Both the position numbers and the translations under genes were made by a program. This document shows, one piece after another, positions 62,931 to 64,000 of a DNA stretch of 64,000 bases (its first letter is position 1; each line of letters opens with the position of its first letter). Origin of the DNA: Amaricoccus sp047275745 (lineage in GTDB: Bacteria; Pseudomonadota; Alphaproteobacteria; Rhodobacterales; Rhodobacteraceae); NCBI RefSeq assembly GCF_047275745.1, contig NZ_JBKQWU010000014.1:1-64000 (forward strand). Reading direction: 5' to 3'. Under the pieces are notes generated by a model. It searched no databases and was not told the DNA's origin. It saw nothing but the letters and a program-made list of their open reading frames with translations.

Positions 62931-63032
62931 TCTGCTAAAGAGAACTGGCCCGCCGGCCTGGCGGGCTGGCAAGACCGGCGGCGGCTTCGCCCCCCACGAT
63001 GGAAATGCCCCGGCAAGGGGCGGGAGGAGAGA

Positions 63033-64000
63033 ATGAACAGGCCCTGGATCGACAGCTACGGCCCCGGTGTTCCGAGCGAGATAGACGCGGATGCCTATCC
63101 CTCGGTCGTCGCGCTTTTCGAGGAGGCCGTCGCCAGTTTCGGCGATCTGCCCGCCTTCGAGTGCTTCGGCCAGACGATGAGCTACGATGAAGTCGACAGG
63201 GCCTCCAGGGCGCTCGCTGCCTGGCTCCGGACGGAACTCGGCGTCGGGCGCGGCGACCGCGTCGCCCTGATGTGCCCGAATGTCTTCGCCTTTCCCATCG
63301 CCATGCTCGGCATCATCCGGGCCGGCGCGGCGCAGGTAAACGTGAACCCGCTCTATTCGCCGCGCGAACTCGCTCACCAGTTGAACGACGCCGGTGCCGA
63401 GACGATCCTCATCTACGGCGGCTCGACCCCGGTGCTGGCCGAGATCATCGATCAGACGCCAGTGAAGAGGGTGGTGACCATCGACCTCGGCGACGGGCCC
63501 GGCCTTCCGATCCCCTCGCCCGCGGTCGACGCGCGCCTGGGCGACCGCCCCCGTTTCGCCGACGCCCTGGCGAAGGGCGCCGACCTGCCTTACGAGCCGG
63601 TCGAGCTGACCGGTGACGACATCCTGTTCTTTCAGTACACGGGCGGAACCACCGGCCTCTCCAAAGGCGCCGTGCTGACCCATCGCAACATCGTCGCGAA
63701 CGCGGAGCAGTACAAGGCGGTCGTGCCCGAGGCGATGGACCCGGGCCGCGAAGTGCTGGTGGTGGCGTTGCCGCTCTACCACATCTTCGGCCTCATGGTG
63801 ATGGTCGCCTATCTGACGGCTGGCGCGAAGGCGGTGCTGATCCCCAATCCCCGCGACATGGACGCCTTCATCGACGCGATCAAGGACACGAAATTCTCCG
63901 TCATCCCGGGTGTCAACACGCTCTTCCAGGGGCTGAGCGCGCATCCGCGCGTCGGTGAGATCGACTTCTCCGGCTACAAGCTGGCAATCGGCGGTGGCGC
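63033..64000 (+). CDS. fadD: long-chain acyl-CoA synthetase (AMP-binding, 3' end cut by window)
   Basis: 322 residues are visible of an adenylate-forming enzyme that activates fatty acids to acyl-CoA. AMP-binding P-loop FFQYTGGTTGLSKGAVLTHRN near 203-222, LVVALPLYHIFGLMV near 245 and PGVNTLF near 293 fit FadD. A GGGAGGAGA site precedes the ATG, and the start MNRPWIDSYGPGVPSEID is typical of bacterial FadD. It continues beyond the right edge. About 100 bp after the phasin gene. Confidence 0.93.
   Translation, partial: MNRPWIDSYGPGVPSEIDADAYPSVVALFEEAVASFGDLPAFECFGQTMSYDEVDRASRALAAWLRTELGVGRGDRVALMCPNVFAFPIAMLGIIRAGAAQVNVNPLYSPRELAHQLNDAGAETILIYGGSTPVLAEIIDQTPVKRVVTIDLGDGPGLPIPSPAVDARLGDRPRFADALAKGADLPYEPVELTGDDILFFQYTGGTTGLSKGAVLTHRNIVANAEQYKAVVPEAMDPGREVLVVALPLYHIFGLMVMVAYLTAGAKAVLIPNPRDMDAFIDAIKDTKFSVIPGVNTLFQGLSAHPRVGEIDFSGYKLAIGGG

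Overview
The window is a stretch of a high-GC (by eye about 68-70%) alphaproteobacterial chromosome. Gene content and order (bamA-skp-fabZ-lpxA-lpxI-lpxB, serC-serA, hflK-hflC-DUF2065-degP, heterotetrameric sarcosine oxidase, a PIN/RNA-methyltransferase pair) point to Rhodobacterales (Rhodobacteraceae sensu lato). The genus cannot be fixed from sequence reading alone. Almost everything is chromosomal housekeeping; I see no phage, integrase, insertion sequence, CRISPR array, tRNA or rRNA.

Layout. 1-5.3 kb: the start of comEC (cut by the window edge), divergent from gltX and gltA, then a YbaK-type deacylase. 5.3-17.4 kb: a long leftward envelope and lipid block transcribed pyrH-frr-uppS-cdsA-dxr-rseP-bamA-skp-fabZ-lpxA-lpxI-lpxB, with many overlapping start/stop codons. 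17.5-22.2 kb: a pstSCAB phosphate-uptake operon behind a three-unit Pho box. 22.3-26.1 kb: a TetR regulator divergent from an EmrA/EmrB-type efflux pair, with two near-identical palindromic operators between them. 26.2-32.7 kb: the leftward block rpiA-gor-hflK-hflC-DUF2065-degP. 33-38.6 kb: a second TetR gene, thiamin pyrophosphokinase, creA, a sulfotransferase plus a pyruvyl-transferase-type enzyme (probable cell-surface sugar decoration), DUF2842 and purA. 39-42.8 kb: serC-serA with a structured leader, and a methyltransferase. 42.9-46.2 kb: a peptide-type ABC binding protein, a candidate small RNA with its own promoter and terminator, and a patatin. 46.3-50.3 kb: the PIN/RNA-methyltransferase pair and an amino-acid ABC uptake system without its ATPase. 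50.4-56.1 kb: sarcosine oxidase soxBDAG, interrupted between soxB and soxD by an opposite-strand small gene and a 15-bp tandem repeat. 56.4-64 kb: ccmI, ruvX, a TauE-type permease, dusA, a frameshifted ABC exporter, a phasin and the start of fadD.

The most notable unexplained signals are (1) the candidate 75-80 nt small RNA near 44.8 kb; (2) a recurrent habit of short tandem duplications (10-28 bp units) at gene junctions and inside linkers, the clearest being eight exact 15-bp units at 54705-54824; (3) the split sox operon carrying a small gene behind a LexA-box-like sequence; (4) the twin TetR operators; (5) a structured serC leader; (6) a frameshift in the ABC exporter; (7) a lower-GC tract inside gltX suggesting a mosaic gene. 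Starts were chosen by homologous N-termini, ribosome-binding sites and overlaps with the preceding stop codon. All family names come from recognition of sequence motifs, not from a database search.
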